64,000 bases of DNA, from contig CM037587.1 of NCBI GenBank assembly GCA_021018995.1, forward strand, positions 5,954,866 through 6,018,865, read 5' to 3'. The stretch's first letter is position 1. Each line of letters starts with the position of its first letter. Both the position numbers and the translations under genes were made by a program. This document shows, piece by piece, positions 35,243-47,171 of this stretch. The notes below the pieces were generated by a model that saw only the letters and a list, made by a program, of their open reading frames with translations, had not been told where the DNA came from and did no database searches. This stretch comes from Chloranthus sessilifolius (taxonomy: Eukaryota; Streptophyta; Magnoliopsida; Chloranthales; Chloranthaceae).

Positions 35243-35343
35243 TTTATTGTTAAGGAAGCACAAAAAACAAGGTAAGTGATGAAGACGGGTGCAAGTTGCT
35301 TGGAACTTTAGAGGTATGGTGGTGGAGACATGTCATGATGGGT

Positions 35344-35356
35344 ATGCATATATATA
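35344..35356 (-). promoter_or_regulatory. TATA box of the polygalacturonase gene
   Basis: The minus strand reads AATCTATATATATGC about 105 bases upstream of the ATG at 35242. The position suits transcription starting near 35320 with a leader of about 80 bases. Confidence 0.55.
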
Positions 35357-35399
35357 GATTATAAATTATGGTGTGAGGTTTCATGGTAAGCAATATGAG

Positions 35400-36234
35400 A
35401 GAGAAAGAGAAGAGAGGAGAGGGAGAGCCTTGTACTCCATCAATGGAGGCTGGGTCGTTCCTTGTTCCACATAATCATCTTACTCTCAAATTTTACTCTT
35501 TCTATGCATGCACATATATGTGTAGCACTAGCAATGCACGTAAACATGAATATATACACACAAATTAAAGCGGATGGAAGTGGAACTCAGCTACAGTGTA
35601 AGAATATCAATCTTATAAATAGTCTTTTAGCCATAAACAATCCTTAATTTCCAGCGCTAGCTTTTACAAATTTCACGACCCCTATTGAATGGAAAAGTCA
35701 GATTTTGACAGGATTAATGGGTTAAAGGCTTTTCTTAATTCTATGTAAAGTTATAGTGAGAGGAGCCATTGTTTGTACATACAGAGTTAATTTGGCCCTT
35801 TCACCCAAGTGAAAAGAAACACTTGGTACTTTTGATTCGAAGGATATGAACTAAGGGAAACACGATCTCTATAGAAGATTTAACATAGCCAAAGGCTATC
35901 GTATAACTCAAGGTTGATTGTGTTTAATCATACGATAGAGATCATATTTTGTGTCAATCTTTTGTCCCACAGATCTTTATATCATGCCCTTGATCAACTC
36001 TGTGGTGTTTCCACATACTATAAGTGTCCAAAATATCATTTCTTTCTTTTAAATTGTGTGCTAGCTAATTAATTGGCCAACTTTGTTTGTGCAAGTAATT
36101 GCTCCCCCTAATGAGGCGTTCCATTTCCTAATCCGAGAAAACATGTTTGGTGCAGCGCCCCCACCTCTCCTCTATACACCCATTTTAGTGGAGGAGAGTC
36201 GGTTACGAACCTGCGATGTGGGGAGCAAACCCAA
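35400..36234. other. Intergenic region upstream of polygalacturonase
   Basis: There is no gene. 35400-35440 is purine-rich. The part at about 35880-36110 resembles the interior of the inverted-repeat element at 37549-37928 (shared AAAGGCTAT, CAGAGATCT-like and GCAAGTAAT words), so it is probably a decayed relative. Confidence 0.5.

Positions 36235-36302
<68 letters not shown>
36235..36302. repeat. (TA)n microsatellite
   Basis: About 34 uninterrupted TA units, one of two long TA tracts that flank the small element at 36303-36616. Confidence 0.97.
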
Positions 36303-36304
<2 letters not shown>

Positions 36305-36615
36305 GAGCCGGTTAGGTCCTCCGACCGTCCTCCAAGATATACATGGAGCTCTACATGGCACCGAGAACATTGTTTGGGTACTACGTGGAGCACAGGTTGA
36401 CGATATAAATCAATATTAAAAATAAAAAAAAATAAAAAAACTTTTTAAACCCACAGTGGAGATGAGTTTTCAATTAATTTTTTTTTTCAAAGATGATTTA
36501 AGCAATGCACCTGAGCTGCACATGGCACCGAAATAATATTTTAAGTGTCACGTGGAGCTCCACGTGGAAGTTTGGAGGACGGTGACCGTCCTCCATGAGA
36601 GGATGGACACCTTTT

Positions 36616-36616
<1 letters not shown>
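36303..36616. mobile_element. Small inverted-repeat element between two TA tracts
   Basis: The left end carries CCGACCGTCCTCCAAGAT followed by CATGGAGCTC. The right end carries the inverted equivalent (GAGCTCCACGTGG...TTGGAGGACGGTGACCG). The arms of about 40 bases are imperfect. There is no coding capacity, and the superfamily is not identifiable. Confidence 0.5.

Positions 36617-36618
<2 letters not shown>

Positions 36619-36688
<70 letters not shown>
36619..36688. repeat. (TA)n microsatellite
   Basis: A second TA tract of about 35 units, directly preceding the CACTA-type MITE. Confidence 0.97.
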
Positions 36689-36691
<3 letters not shown>

Positions 36692-36836
36692 TACAAAAAA
36701 TAAAACTATTAGCGACAGCTAAAGTTGCCGCTATTAAGAAAAAGTTGTCGCTAATACCCTCGTCGCTAATAGTCTTAATAGTTTTTTTGTTAATAGCGAC
36801 AATTTTTGGCCGCTATTAATCATAAGTTTTATAGTG
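36689..36836. mobile_element. CACTA-type MITE
   Basis: 148 bases beginning CACTACAAAAAATAAAACT and ending AAGTTTTATAGTG, with a subterminal AGCGACA...TGTCGCTA pattern typical of non-autonomous En/Spm (CACTA) elements. A 3-base TAT flank on each side fits the 3-base duplication of this superfamily, although it lies in a TA repeat. Confidence 0.85.
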
Positions 36837-37548
36837 TATATATATATATATAAGCATTCAATTGTAATTTCATGATGGCATGCTCAGGCGTGTGTGTGTG
36901 CTCATGGATGTGCGCGCATGGGTGCACGGGCGTGCACATATGTGCCTGCTCTAAATACATGTATTTGTATTCATGCATGCGCATCCATCTGGGCGCGATC
37001 ATTTTTGGCACGTGGGATTGAAGGGGTTATATTTTATTAATAAAAGTAACCCTAACATGTGGCTTATGGGTCACGGAAGATTTGGTTCTATGATTGTTTA
37101 TTACCAAACCCACACGTAGGCTAAAAAGAAGACCATTTGTACATTTAGGTGATGGAGAAGGAGTGTTGGGCGAAATGCACAATTTGTTAGTGCTTTGGAT
37201 AAGGAATTTTTCTCTAGCTGTGGGAATGTGAGAATAATCTAGGAGTGCCTGCTCTAAATGCATGTATTTTGACCATTAAGATTGATGTTGATTTTTCCCT
37301 TTTAAGATAAAAGATTGTGCTCTCTTTCATGGGTTTGATAACTTATTAACTTCCATGTAGCATGTGATTGATAGCTTATTAACTTCTAAACATCGCTTTC
37401 ATGTAACAAGTGAAAGAGATTGATTCTCAGTATAACAAAAAAAATGAGATAAGCAAAGGAAATGATGATGATGAAGTAGGACTTTAAAGTTATAAATTTT
37501 AATCATTTTTATTATTTTCAAAATATATCATAAGGTTTTTTTTTGGTA
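36837..37548. other. Intergenic, no gene seen
   Basis: A low-information AT-rich stretch with a G/T-rich patch (GTGTGTGTGC and GTGCACGGGCGTGCAC words at 36885-36960). No ORF or known repeat is supported. Confidence 0.5.
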
Positions 37549-37928
37549 GTCATTACTTGCACACGCTTTTCAAGTGATTGCACCGAATTTAAAAGAAAGA
37601 TTTGTAAGTTTGGCGACCTACACCATCGAAGCCGTTTGAATTGAAGGCCATGATTTAAAGATATTAATTGCAAAAGATTAGAACAAAATATAATTTTCAT
37701 CATTTGATTAAATGGAGTCAAAGGCTATTATATAATTCAACAATTGACCACAATAGATTATATGACAAGTATTGTGTTTTTCTCCGATTTATTGTACCAG
37801 AGATCTATTGATCATGAACTTCAAATCAGATGACCCATATTGCATTTTCACATATCACATGTCTCTAAAATACTAAGTCTTTCTTTAAATTCGGTGCAAT
37901 CACTTGAAACACGTGTGCAAGTAATGAC
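37549..37928. mobile_element. MITE-like element with 50-base inverted arms
   Basis: The left arm (37549-37600) starts GTCATTACTTGCACACG and the right arm (37878-37928) ends CGTGTGCAAGTAATGAC; the arms match along about 50 bases with few differences. There is no coding capacity. Confidence 0.75.
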
Positions 37929-39430
37929 TCCCTTTTTTTTATAGATGTCATCTATTCTCTTTATTTTTATTAGGTAAAAACCATAATAAAAATTTAAGGC
38001 CTTTTATGGCAAACTTTCTCCAAACAATACTTTTTAGGTGCTCTGAAGAGGAGGTTTACATGGTACTTTTAAATACTATCTTTCTAAAAAGTCTATCACA
38101 TGTTGAAAATGACGTTGTGTAAGAAGCAATATTGGGCAACTTCTCAATGCAACACTATTTTCAGCTAGACGTGATCTTGTCTTTAGGTGAAATGTGCTTC
38201 TCAACCAACATTTTCTCTCTTGGAAAGTGCTTTTTGGAAGAGGATTATCAATAGGTTGGCAAAATTGCATCCTAAAAGCACTTCAAGGGAAGACTTCTAT
38301 TTGAGTGGAAGAAATTTGTTTGAAATATGATATACCTGTAGCTGAAATATGAGTGTGTTGCTTCTCAAATTGCTGTTGTGTGAGAAGTAGCCTCATGCTG
38401 CTTCTCAAATATGTGATTATAAAAAGGAGAAGAACACAATGCTGCTTTTCAAACATCAAGTCATGCTACTTCTCACCCAACATTTAACCCTTGAAAACTG
38501 CTTCTTAGATAAGAGTTGCCAAATAGGGCCTAATTAACTCAAAAAATGCTTTTACAAATCTCATAAGTTACCAAAATCTCGCAATTTAAAAAAAAAATGG
38601 TGAATAATTCACGATATTTTGGTATACCGAATTAATCACAAATTATTGTGAATTTTCAAAAGTTTATTTGCTTTATAAAAATTTGCAATATTCACAATTA
38701 GCTAGTTCGGGATTTTTTTTTCAATAAATAGTTTTTTGGTAAATATTTAAAAGAAAAATTCATACTTATTAATCTTATTTTAAAAAAAAATTCTTCTTTG
38801 GTTTTTTCCTATTTTTTTTTTCCAAAATTGGCAGAATTTAACCTTTTTTTTGTTAATTGTAACCTTGCTGCATCACCTCTGAACCCCAACTTTGTGAGGA
38901 TGACCTCATAAAAGGAGATCCATGCCCCACCCATTAATTATAGGTCACGTCCAAGAACCAACCTCCCAACATAAAAGGGCATATTATGCACCACTGGGTC
39001 CGTGGCCAACCACTGATAATTAACTCAAATCGGGCCAGGTTGGGTCAGCTCAAACTTTTTGAGACCCAGACAAGGATCCAATTTCCAATCGGTTCACGGA
39101 TTTAGATTGAATCTGGGATGTCAAATCCAATTGGGTCAGGTGCCATCTTGGATCAGGTGAACTTGAGCCACTTGGATCAGTTATTGGCTTGATCTTGGTG
39201 GGCTTCCAAAGAGCTCACATGGGGTTTGGATCACACTTAGAGTTCTTAGCTTTTGTAAGCCCACAACGTTTAAATGACCATAACGTCAAATGAGAATAGT
39301 AGTAGAGATTTGCTCTCGTCCCAACATAAAATTATGAACGACCTTTTAGGCTCCTCTTTCTCTCAGAAGCTGACTTTTCACAGATTATAGGGAACCTGAA
39401 CTTTTTCGATTTCAGCTTTCGACAGCATTA
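37929..39430. other. Intergenic, no gene seen
   Basis: 38080-38530 repeats GCTTCTCAAAT / GAGAAGCA-like words in both orientations at low similarity. 39000-39240 has repeated GGATCAGGT / GGGTCAGGT words. Neither resolves into a named element. Confidence 0.45.
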
Positions 39431-39650
39431 CGCGGTAAAGGCTTTTTAGAATTGGTTTTAGGTGCCTAACTTATCCACCGGCCCACGGTATGCGTGCCGT
39501 GAGCCGTACGGGTAAAAGGCTCTTAGAGTTGGTATTAGGTGCGGCACACGGCATGTGTGCGGTTGGCTACACGGGTAGTATTCGGTTAGATGCCCGACTG
39601 TTTTTTTTTTTTTTTTTTTTTTCGATCAGTAAGCTTGAGGTTGTCTACGG
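39425..39650. repeat. Short tandem duplication followed by a LINE-like tail
   Basis: A roughly 70-base unit (GGTAAAGGCTTTTTAGAATTGG...GTGCCGTGAGCCGTACGG and a second copy from about 39511) is followed by a T-run (39600-39622) and TCGATCAGTAAGCTTGAGG. The last part resembles the 3' end of the LINE at 41056 (poly-T, GATAGGTAAGCTTGAGG), so a very short LINE 3' stub is possible. Confidence 0.45.
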
Positions 39651-40925
39651 GCACACGACATGTGTACCGTGGAGGGTGTGGACTGCACGGGCCTTGAGAT
39701 GCATGCACCATCTAATTATGACACCCATTAATCACCGATTATAGTAATAGTGTGAGTTAGATTTTCACCCAAGGTTTAAAATCTCGGTATCAGTACTAAT
39801 GTGTGTCGTTTGGACTGGCCGGCCCGCATTTTAATATAGGTGCTATGTTCTTACTAAAATTTTGACCATCTAATTAATAACTTTTATTATGTATTTGGAC
39901 CTCTTCATTTTTTAATTTTTTTAAAGTTTATTTAAGCATAGCTAGAATTATTTTGTTTTCATGTTTTTTTCCTATAATTTTATTGTCTAATAATTTTTTT
40001 TATTTCTTGCATTTTCTCTAGCATGCAATTAAGTTCTTGATTTGCTTAATAGTTTTATTTGCTATCATTTTTTATATTTTCCTAAAAAGTTTGTTTATTA
40101 GAATGTATAATTATACCGGTTTAATTAAATTTAATTAGTGATTAACATCTTCATCTTTTTTACAATTGATTATAGGAGCACCTTATTTTGTCACTGTTGG
40201 TTACAATGATGTAGCTCTCCACTAGCTCGCGTACAATTTAATTTTTTTCAAAAGTAAAGAAATTTTTTCAATAAATCAAAGTAGCTTATAAATCTAAAAT
40301 TATATTAAGAAAACCAAACTCACCAAAAAATATATTTTGGAGATGATCAATAGTCTTCCAACAGTAGCCCCATGAACCTTCAATTTAATGGATTTAAAAG
40401 CTAAATTTAACTGAAAGATTATAATTGAATTTAGAGAAATTTCCCAAATAAATCCCGTGACAAGTTTTTTCCTAGGGAGGACCTTAAATTCTAAATTTAA
40501 GGTGGGAGGGTTTAATAGCTTTAAAGTTTTTCAAAATACCATAATTACCCTTCTCTCGTAATCTATTGCATTACTCTTGCATTGCATAGTGAATTAGTGC
40601 ATTACTATTGCACTGCTTAGTCAATCAGTGTATTAGCATTCCACTAGCTAATAAAGCAATACATTAAAATGCACGCCACTGCACTATAGTACGATGCGAG
40701 TTTCTGCATTGCAATATCAAAATTTTACACTGCAGCTTCATAGAGCGGACTATAATACGTCACATTTTATCATAAATCAAGTACGTTCTAATTACTTGCA
40801 CTGCCCGTGATGGCAATGCATTAAGAAGTACCTCATAAGAGTTGCAATGCAGTAAATTGCACGACATTTGTTACCACAACTGCATCTCAGTAAAATGCCT
40901 TACAACCTATAAGAAATACTCATTT
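39651..40925. other. Intergenic, no gene seen
   Basis: AT-rich. 40555-40900 is dominated by degenerate TTGCACTGC / TGCATTAC words without a clear period. Confidence 0.5.
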
Positions 40926-40929
40926 CATA

Positions 40930-41749
40930 GAGAACACTAGATCCGGCCGAAAACAAACACCGATGTCTGCCAGAAAGTGGTTGGAGAAAAGAAAAGCTTG
41001 AGAAGATGAGCGTTGGAGTAGCTTTCGCGAGTCGGCGAGAACGCAGTAAATCTTGTTTTTTTTTTTGATAGGTAAGCTTGAGGTTATAGGGTCCTCACCC
41101 TTTTTATTAAAAGGAGATACCATAGTACAAAGAATCCAAAATAAATCAAGCTTTAAAGATCAACAGGAGCTTTGGCATCGCCATCACCCCTATTAATCTC
41201 CACATTCACCCTAATGCAAATTCCATGCCGCCCTAATACAGTGATCATCATCGGGAAACTTTAGAGAGTCCACCCGAAAGGAGACTTCTCTAATGATATT
41301 ATGAAGAATTGTCCTCTTTTGAGTAACCACATCATTAAAGATACAGTCATTTCGCTCTCTCCAAATGAGAGAAATGGTAGTACAAAAAATATTGCGAATC
41401 AAATAATCCTTCCATTTCTTCTCCTTGGACTTTTCCATACATCTCTTCAACTCTTCAAGCAACGAAAGCTTATTAGTGCTGATTCCCCTTTGATTTGATG
41501 GATCTCCAAAACGCAACAAATCTTAAGAAGGGGCTTTCACGAGTCGCTTTCGCAAATCGCCGAAGAATGCAACAAAGCTTGAGAAGGGGCTTTCACGAAC
41601 GCAAGTCATCAAAAAACAAACACCAACACCGACCAGAAAGGGATTGGGAGGAGAAAGATAAAAAAGATGAGCATTGGATTCACTTTCGTGAGTCATTGAA
41701 AAATGCAACAAAACTTGAAAATGAGATTTTCATAAGTCGCCATAAAATG
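40930..41749. repeat. Diverged tandem repeat region, left half
   Basis: Imperfect units of about 100 bases carry AAAACAAACACCGAT, GAGAAGATGAGCRTTGGA, TTTCGYGAGTC and AATGCAACAAARCTTGAGAAGG words. The array continues at 47172-47460 after the nested LTRs and is also split by a LINE fragment. The open frames across it are by-products of the repeat. Confidence 0.6.
41056..41510 (-). mobile_element. 5'-truncated LINE fragment
   Basis: On the minus strand the fragment encodes the C-terminal end of a plant LINE reverse transcriptase (FCTTISLIWRERNDCIFND, then AAWNLH), followed by a short 3' untranslated region and a poly(A) tail (T-run at 41056-41066). The flanks ACGCAGTAAATCTT (41041-41054) and ACGCAACAAATCTT (41511-41524) match at 12 of 14 bases, a decayed target duplication. 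Such a truncated, A-tailed copy is what target-primed reverse transcription leaves. Confidence 0.82.
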
Positions 41750-43085
41750 TGTGACAGCCCATATTTTCGCACCCGAAAACCCGTGCCATCAATATCATAA
41801 CCCTTGATGATCCCCAGAACAACCCAAGGAGTGTCTGCTCATCTAGCGGAAATTAGAGCAGACACTATCTAAAGTGGGAGATCAAGTTATCATATAAGGC
41901 TCTAAAATAGATAGAAAGAAAATAAAATAATATAATATGTATAACAAAAGAATATATATCCTCAAAAAGAAATCAAGAAGAACCACTGGTGATGGACATC
42001 CATCACGTAAAATAATGATTCTCAATAGTGGTTCCTATAGAATGTATAAAACTATAAGTAAAACATCTATAGTAAATAATACAGAATAGTGGCCACCAGA
42101 CACAGATAATCCAAAATACACATGTACAGCTCCCAAAATACAAGACTAAATACCCAAGCTACTGATAGAACTTGTTAGCTCGGGTGTCAGTGTCCTCCAC
42201 CTCAGCCTCGGCCCTTAGACTGATAATTCGGGTCACTCTCTGTACCAGGAGCCCTAGCCTCAGAACTTATGATATAAAATCAGAGATGAGCTAACCATCA
42301 AAGCTCAATAGAAGAAACTCAATTAAATTACATCTAAAATGCAAAACATGATTTGCAGAATATAGCTCAGAACAGATGGTCAAATCAGAGAATGCAGATA
42401 GAAATGATCAGATGTCAGATGTCAGATGCAGAACTTTAAAGAACAGAACAAATGTAGAAAGCAGACTTTATTCTCAGAGTTTTCAGATGTTATGCATACA
42501 GTATTTAGTGACTTAAATTCTATACTTAAATAACTCCTATGAATATAGCACGGGTAGCCAGATATTTATCGATGGGTAACCCCGACCATCGTCGTTCAAT
42601 GAATAATTTCAGATATTTACATCAAGCCTCTTCAAAGGAGAGTAACTTGTGTTAGAAGATTTACAAATCAAATATACGGAAATCCCGTCGTACCGGTCGT
42701 GGATATCCTGCCACATCAGGGAATTCATCACATGAACTTTAAATCAATACATATACAGAACATCGAGAATCAGATAACAAATATCAGAATACAGGAATCA
42801 GAGATGATAGAGCTTTTATTGATATGCAAGGCATGCTTTTAAAATAACAGAAGTCTGATATAGATGCTAGGAAATCATATAGTCAAAATCAGACACAAGT
42901 TAAGTTGAATTTCCCCTACCTCAAATTAGGTCTTTATAAGCAAATCTAAAGCTTTTTAAAGTGTCTCGATCTTAACTTAGACCATAAGTACAACATAGTA
43001 AGTGTCAGAGATGTCAGAAAACCATTTGGTATACTGCCCAGCAGTGTCTTTCCCAAAAAACCAAAGTAGGCAAAACAGGAGAATT

Positions 43086-43350
43086 CGATCGATCAACTTC
43101 CCTATTTGATCGATCGGATTCACCATCTGATCAATCAATCACTTTATTTGATCGATTAAATCCCCTAATCCTTTAAAGACTGAACACGAGAATATGATCA
43201 ATCAACTCCCTATTTGATCGATCAATTCTTATGTTTGATCGATCGAAACCCAAAATATATATATACAGAACAGAGGATTTTTAATCAATCAACCTGTTCA
43301 TTTGATCGATCGGATTCGAAATTTGATCGATCAATTCACATGTTTGATCG
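43086..43350. repeat. GATCGATC array of the outer LTR, left part
   Basis: TTTGATCGATC words, many with a GGATT or GAAACC extension, less regular than in element 2. Confidence 0.85.
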
Positions 43351-43825
43351 ATTGGATTTTAAAGTCAAAATTTTAGAATTTCAGACCTCCTGTTCTATAA
43401 AGCATTTATATGATTCTGTGACAGCCCGAATTTTTGTGCCCAAAAATCCGTGCCATCAGAATCATACTCTGGATGATCCCTAGGACAAATCATGAAGTGT
43501 CTACTTGTATAGCGGAAATCAAGCAGACACTGTCCAGCAGTGGTAGGTCAAGTCATCAAGTAAGGCATTAAAAATAGAAAGAAGCAGTAAAACAAATATG
43601 TATCTAAATATATAAAAATATATATTCCCAAAAAGAAACCAAGAAGAACCAATGGTGATGGACATCCATCACCCAAAACAATGGTTGCTGATAATGTTTC
43701 CAATAGAATGTATAGTAATACAAAAGAAAATATCTACAGAAATAAATACAGAAAGTGGCCACCAGGCACACAATAATCCAAAGGTTCATACAAAATCCTT
43801 AAAACATCAGACTAGTATACCCTGA

Positions 43826-43939
43826 CTAAGGATAAAAATCGTCCGCCTGGACGTCCGTCTCCTCGTCCTCTGCCTCAGCCTCTAGATCAGGCTGATAGTC
43901 AGGGTCACTCTCGGTGCCAGGAACTCTAGCCTCCGAACC
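43826..43939 (-). other. LTR-encoded acidic open frame (inner solo LTR)
   Basis: 37 codons starting GSEARVPG, continuing TESDPDYQPD and EAEAEDEETD, ending ADDFYP then TAG, preceded by TTTTAG|G. It is aligned without gaps with the element 2 copy at 23373-23486. Confidence 0.55.
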
Positions 43940-44731
43940 TAAAATATTAATGAAACAGGGTGAGCTACATCATAGCTCAATAGAAAAATTTCTAACTAAA
44001 ATGAATTGAATATGCAGATCATGATATCTCATAACAGGAAATCAAATCGAAAACATGCAAATAGGACAAATAAATCTAATATCGAGCTTTTAAACAGAAA
44101 CAGATGTTATGCAAGTACATGATTAGTGACTTAAATTGTGTATGTTTTCTAACTTAAGAAACTCCCATGAATATATAACACGGAGTAAACAGGAATTTAC
44201 CGATAGGAAATCCTAACCAATCGTCGTTCACATGAACAATTTTAGATTGTAACAATGTCTCATCTATGGAGTGCAATTGTGTAGAGGGATTACAAGCAGA
44301 TGCACAAGTGTGCCAGGCTCGGATATACCGCCGGGTCAGTGAGGATCATCTGGTTAAATCATCAAATCACGTACACACATAAACCTCACGAATCAGATAG
44401 CAAAAATCAAGAGCTAGTTTCAGAATTTAAAATCAGAAAATAGGAATCATATATAACATGAATTTATGATATGCTAACATGCTTGTTAAAATAAAAATCA
44501 GTGCACAGGTATGCAAAAATCATGAAATCATAGACAAAACAGTTTAAGTTGGTTTTCCCCTACCTCAGATCAGACTTCTTTCTAAGTAAATCTAAAGCTT
44601 TTTAAAGAGTCATGGTCCGATCTTAGATCATAAATATTGTATACTAAGTGTCAGGCAGGTCAGAAAGGCAACTGGTACGGTGTCCAGTAGCATTCAATGC
44701 ACACAAACAAATCAGGACAAAAACAGGGGTG

Positions 44732-45389
44732 ATTGATCGATCAACACCCTTGTTGATCGATCAATCCTCCTTGTTGATCGATCAATAGCCTTATTGATCG
44801 ATCAATACCCTCAACTCAACTCACCAGTAACAGAGGTAGTTGATCGATCAATAGCCTTTATTGATAGATCAACACCCTTAATTGATCGATCAATACCTTA
44901 ATTGATCGATCAATAACTCCCTTTTCTTCACACTTTGTCATAGCCAAATTGATCGATCACTAGCTTGGTTGATCGATCAATGTGTCTTGTTGATCGATCA
45001 ATGACCTCATTGATCGATCAATCGCTTAAATTTTCAAAATTCCCACCTTATGTTCATATTTGTAATTTATACAGATTGATCGATCAATGCCTTCATTGAT
45101 CGATCACCACACACAAGTGATCGATCAATGCCTTCATTGATCGATCAATACCAATCATTGATCGATCACACTCTCTGTGATGGATCAATACTTAGGATTG
45201 ATCGATCAATTCACTAATTGATCGATCAACACCCTTCGAGCATTGAACTTCTAGGAATTTCAGTGTTTCTGTTTCCTTCTTTGTCTTATACGAATTGATC
45301 GATCAATGCCTTTATTGATCGATCAACACCTTTCGTTAATCGATCAACACCTTTCATTGATCGATCAATCTAGCATTGATCGATCAATA
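44732..45389. repeat. GATCGATC array of the inner LTR
   Basis: A dense array of TTGATCGATCAA palindromes at the family-typical position; spacers differ from those in element 2 while cores are kept. Confidence 0.93.
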
Positions 45390-46127
45390 ATGACAACACC
45401 TCTGTCATTAATGGAGGTCACTTCTTGACCTAATTTCCATCCTTTCAATTTATGGTTTACAACAACCATTAACACACACACCAATACAAGCTCAAAGGCT
45501 TCTTGCCCATTTTAAATGCACAAACATACCTCGATTTGGGTCCTCTCGTGGTTCTGGCAAAAAGATCCGAAAGAGGGTTTCGGATCTGGAGCTCGGGATC
45601 GGTGTGAGTGACTGCACGTAATGTATCGATCGATTCAAAGACGGAGGTCTCACACGTACCCGGACTGCGCTTGAGTTCGCTTTATTGAACTCACCCTACT
45701 TCATTGTATATCGACGCACGATCTCCGTAGCTCTAACCCCTCTTTCTCGCAGAACGCACTCAATCCCTACCTAGCTACAGGTTTCTTTGTACAAGAACAA
45801 GAGAAAGAAGAAGAAACTTCTCCCCAGGTCTCTCCCTTCCTTTATAAGCTACCTAAACTGAAATATCTCTGATATTTCAGTTTAGACCCTAATTTGAACT
45901 CTGGTGTTAAGCACCTACACGATCTCTACGGCGTAACACGATCCACCGAGGTTCTACTAGTCTCGGATTCACGTAAAAATTTACACATGACTTCATCTAT
46001 CTATAGGATAATATTATTTTAAATAATATTAATTATAAAATTTCAAATCGGTCTCGATTTTCATGCCAGGCATGCATATCGAAATAGTCAGGTTCTTGTT
46101 CTAATTTTTCAGGGTCATTACAGATTC

Positions 46128-46435
46128 GATCGATCAAATCCTAAATTTGATCGATCAATCTCACATTTTGATCGATCAATTTCTCAATTGATCGATCAAT
46201 TTCTCAATTGATCGATCAATTTTTCACTTGATCGATCACTTTATAAGTTGATCGATCGGATAAAAATTGATCGATCACTTTATAGGTTGATCGATCGGAT
46301 TTATCAGGCATCAACTTCCATAAAATAGCCCTCTTGTTTTATAAGGGTTTTATATACTTCAATCGATCAAATCCCAAATTTGATTGATCAGATTATAATT
46401 TGATCGATCAAATACTCAATTTGATCGGTCAGAAA
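46128..46435. repeat. GATCGATC array of the outer LTR, right part
   Basis: Contains TTGATCGATCAATTTCTCAA repeated in tandem and TTGATCGATCGGAT variants, followed by a decayed portion with GATTGATC and GATCGGTC. Confidence 0.85.
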
Positions 46436-47171
46436 TGGTAGTTTCTTTCATAAATATATTTCGTTGATTTTTAACCTATTTCTTCCTTGATTCTCTATGA
46501 TTCTCAACGAATCACACAAGCACACATATTGATGCATTTATGACTTCTAAACCTTTATAAATACATAGTAACTCACCTCTTTTAGTGCCGCTTCTTTGGT
46601 TCACGGCATCCTCGGCTCAAGGTGGGTTTCGGATTTGGAATTCGAGAGTTTGCCGATTGAGCTCTCCGATGAACCAGAGGTGTATCACCATGTCAAAACA
46701 CTGATGTGTTTTGCCTTCCAAAACAGATTCGACGTACACCTGTCGATTCCTTCGCGTTCTAATTCAGAGGATCTACGACCTAGGGTTTCTCGTGCCTCAG
46801 TTTTCTCAAGTTCTCTCACACGTGAATAGCTTGTAGGCATGATTTTAGATAAAAGAGAAGAGGTATTTGGTATTCCCTAACCTTCCTTCTCTTATAAGCT
46901 AACTCATGGAAATATCCTTGATATTTTCATTTCTAATTCATTCACTCCGGTGTTGAGCGCATACACTTCGCTCAATTGTATAGCATTCTACCAAATAGCT
47001 CGTCAGGACTCGGACTCGCGTAATACTTGACCTATGGCTTCACGTGCTTACAGATTAATAATATTAATTCTAATATTATTAATATTATAAAATTTTAAAT
47101 TTATCTCAATTTTTGTGCCAGTCACGTATACCAAAGCAGTCGAGTATGTTTCAGATTTGAGGGTCGTTACA

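Larger units (their letters stand above)
43417..46122 (-). mobile_element. Inner solo LTR of the element 2 family
   Basis: 2706 bases from TGTGACAGCCC to GGGTCATTACA with a perfect GATTC duplication (43412-43416 and 46123-46127). It is inserted in the palindrome array of the outer solo LTR, in the same orientation. It is the least degraded solo copy: array, acidic frame and conserved hairpin block are all readable. Confidence 0.93.
41750..47171 (-). mobile_element. Outer solo LTR of the element 2 family, interrupted
   Basis: Starts TGTGACAGCCC and ends GGGTCGTTACA, with a perfect AAATG duplication (41745-41749 and 47172-47176). Subtracting the inner LTR and one duplicated target leaves about 2.7 kb, the family length. 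The acidic frame is shifted here (near 42180-42270). Its GATCGATC array is split into 43086-43350 and 46128-46435 by the inner insertion. Confidence 0.92.

Noticed and set aside
36083-36819. Open frames of repeated Ile-Tyr across 36083-36419 and 36595-36819
   Set aside because: They are translations of TA microsatellites.
41495-41800. Protein-coding genes in the region 41495-41800 and 47230-47978
   Set aside because: The frames run through degenerate tandem repeats on both strands, without recognisable domains.
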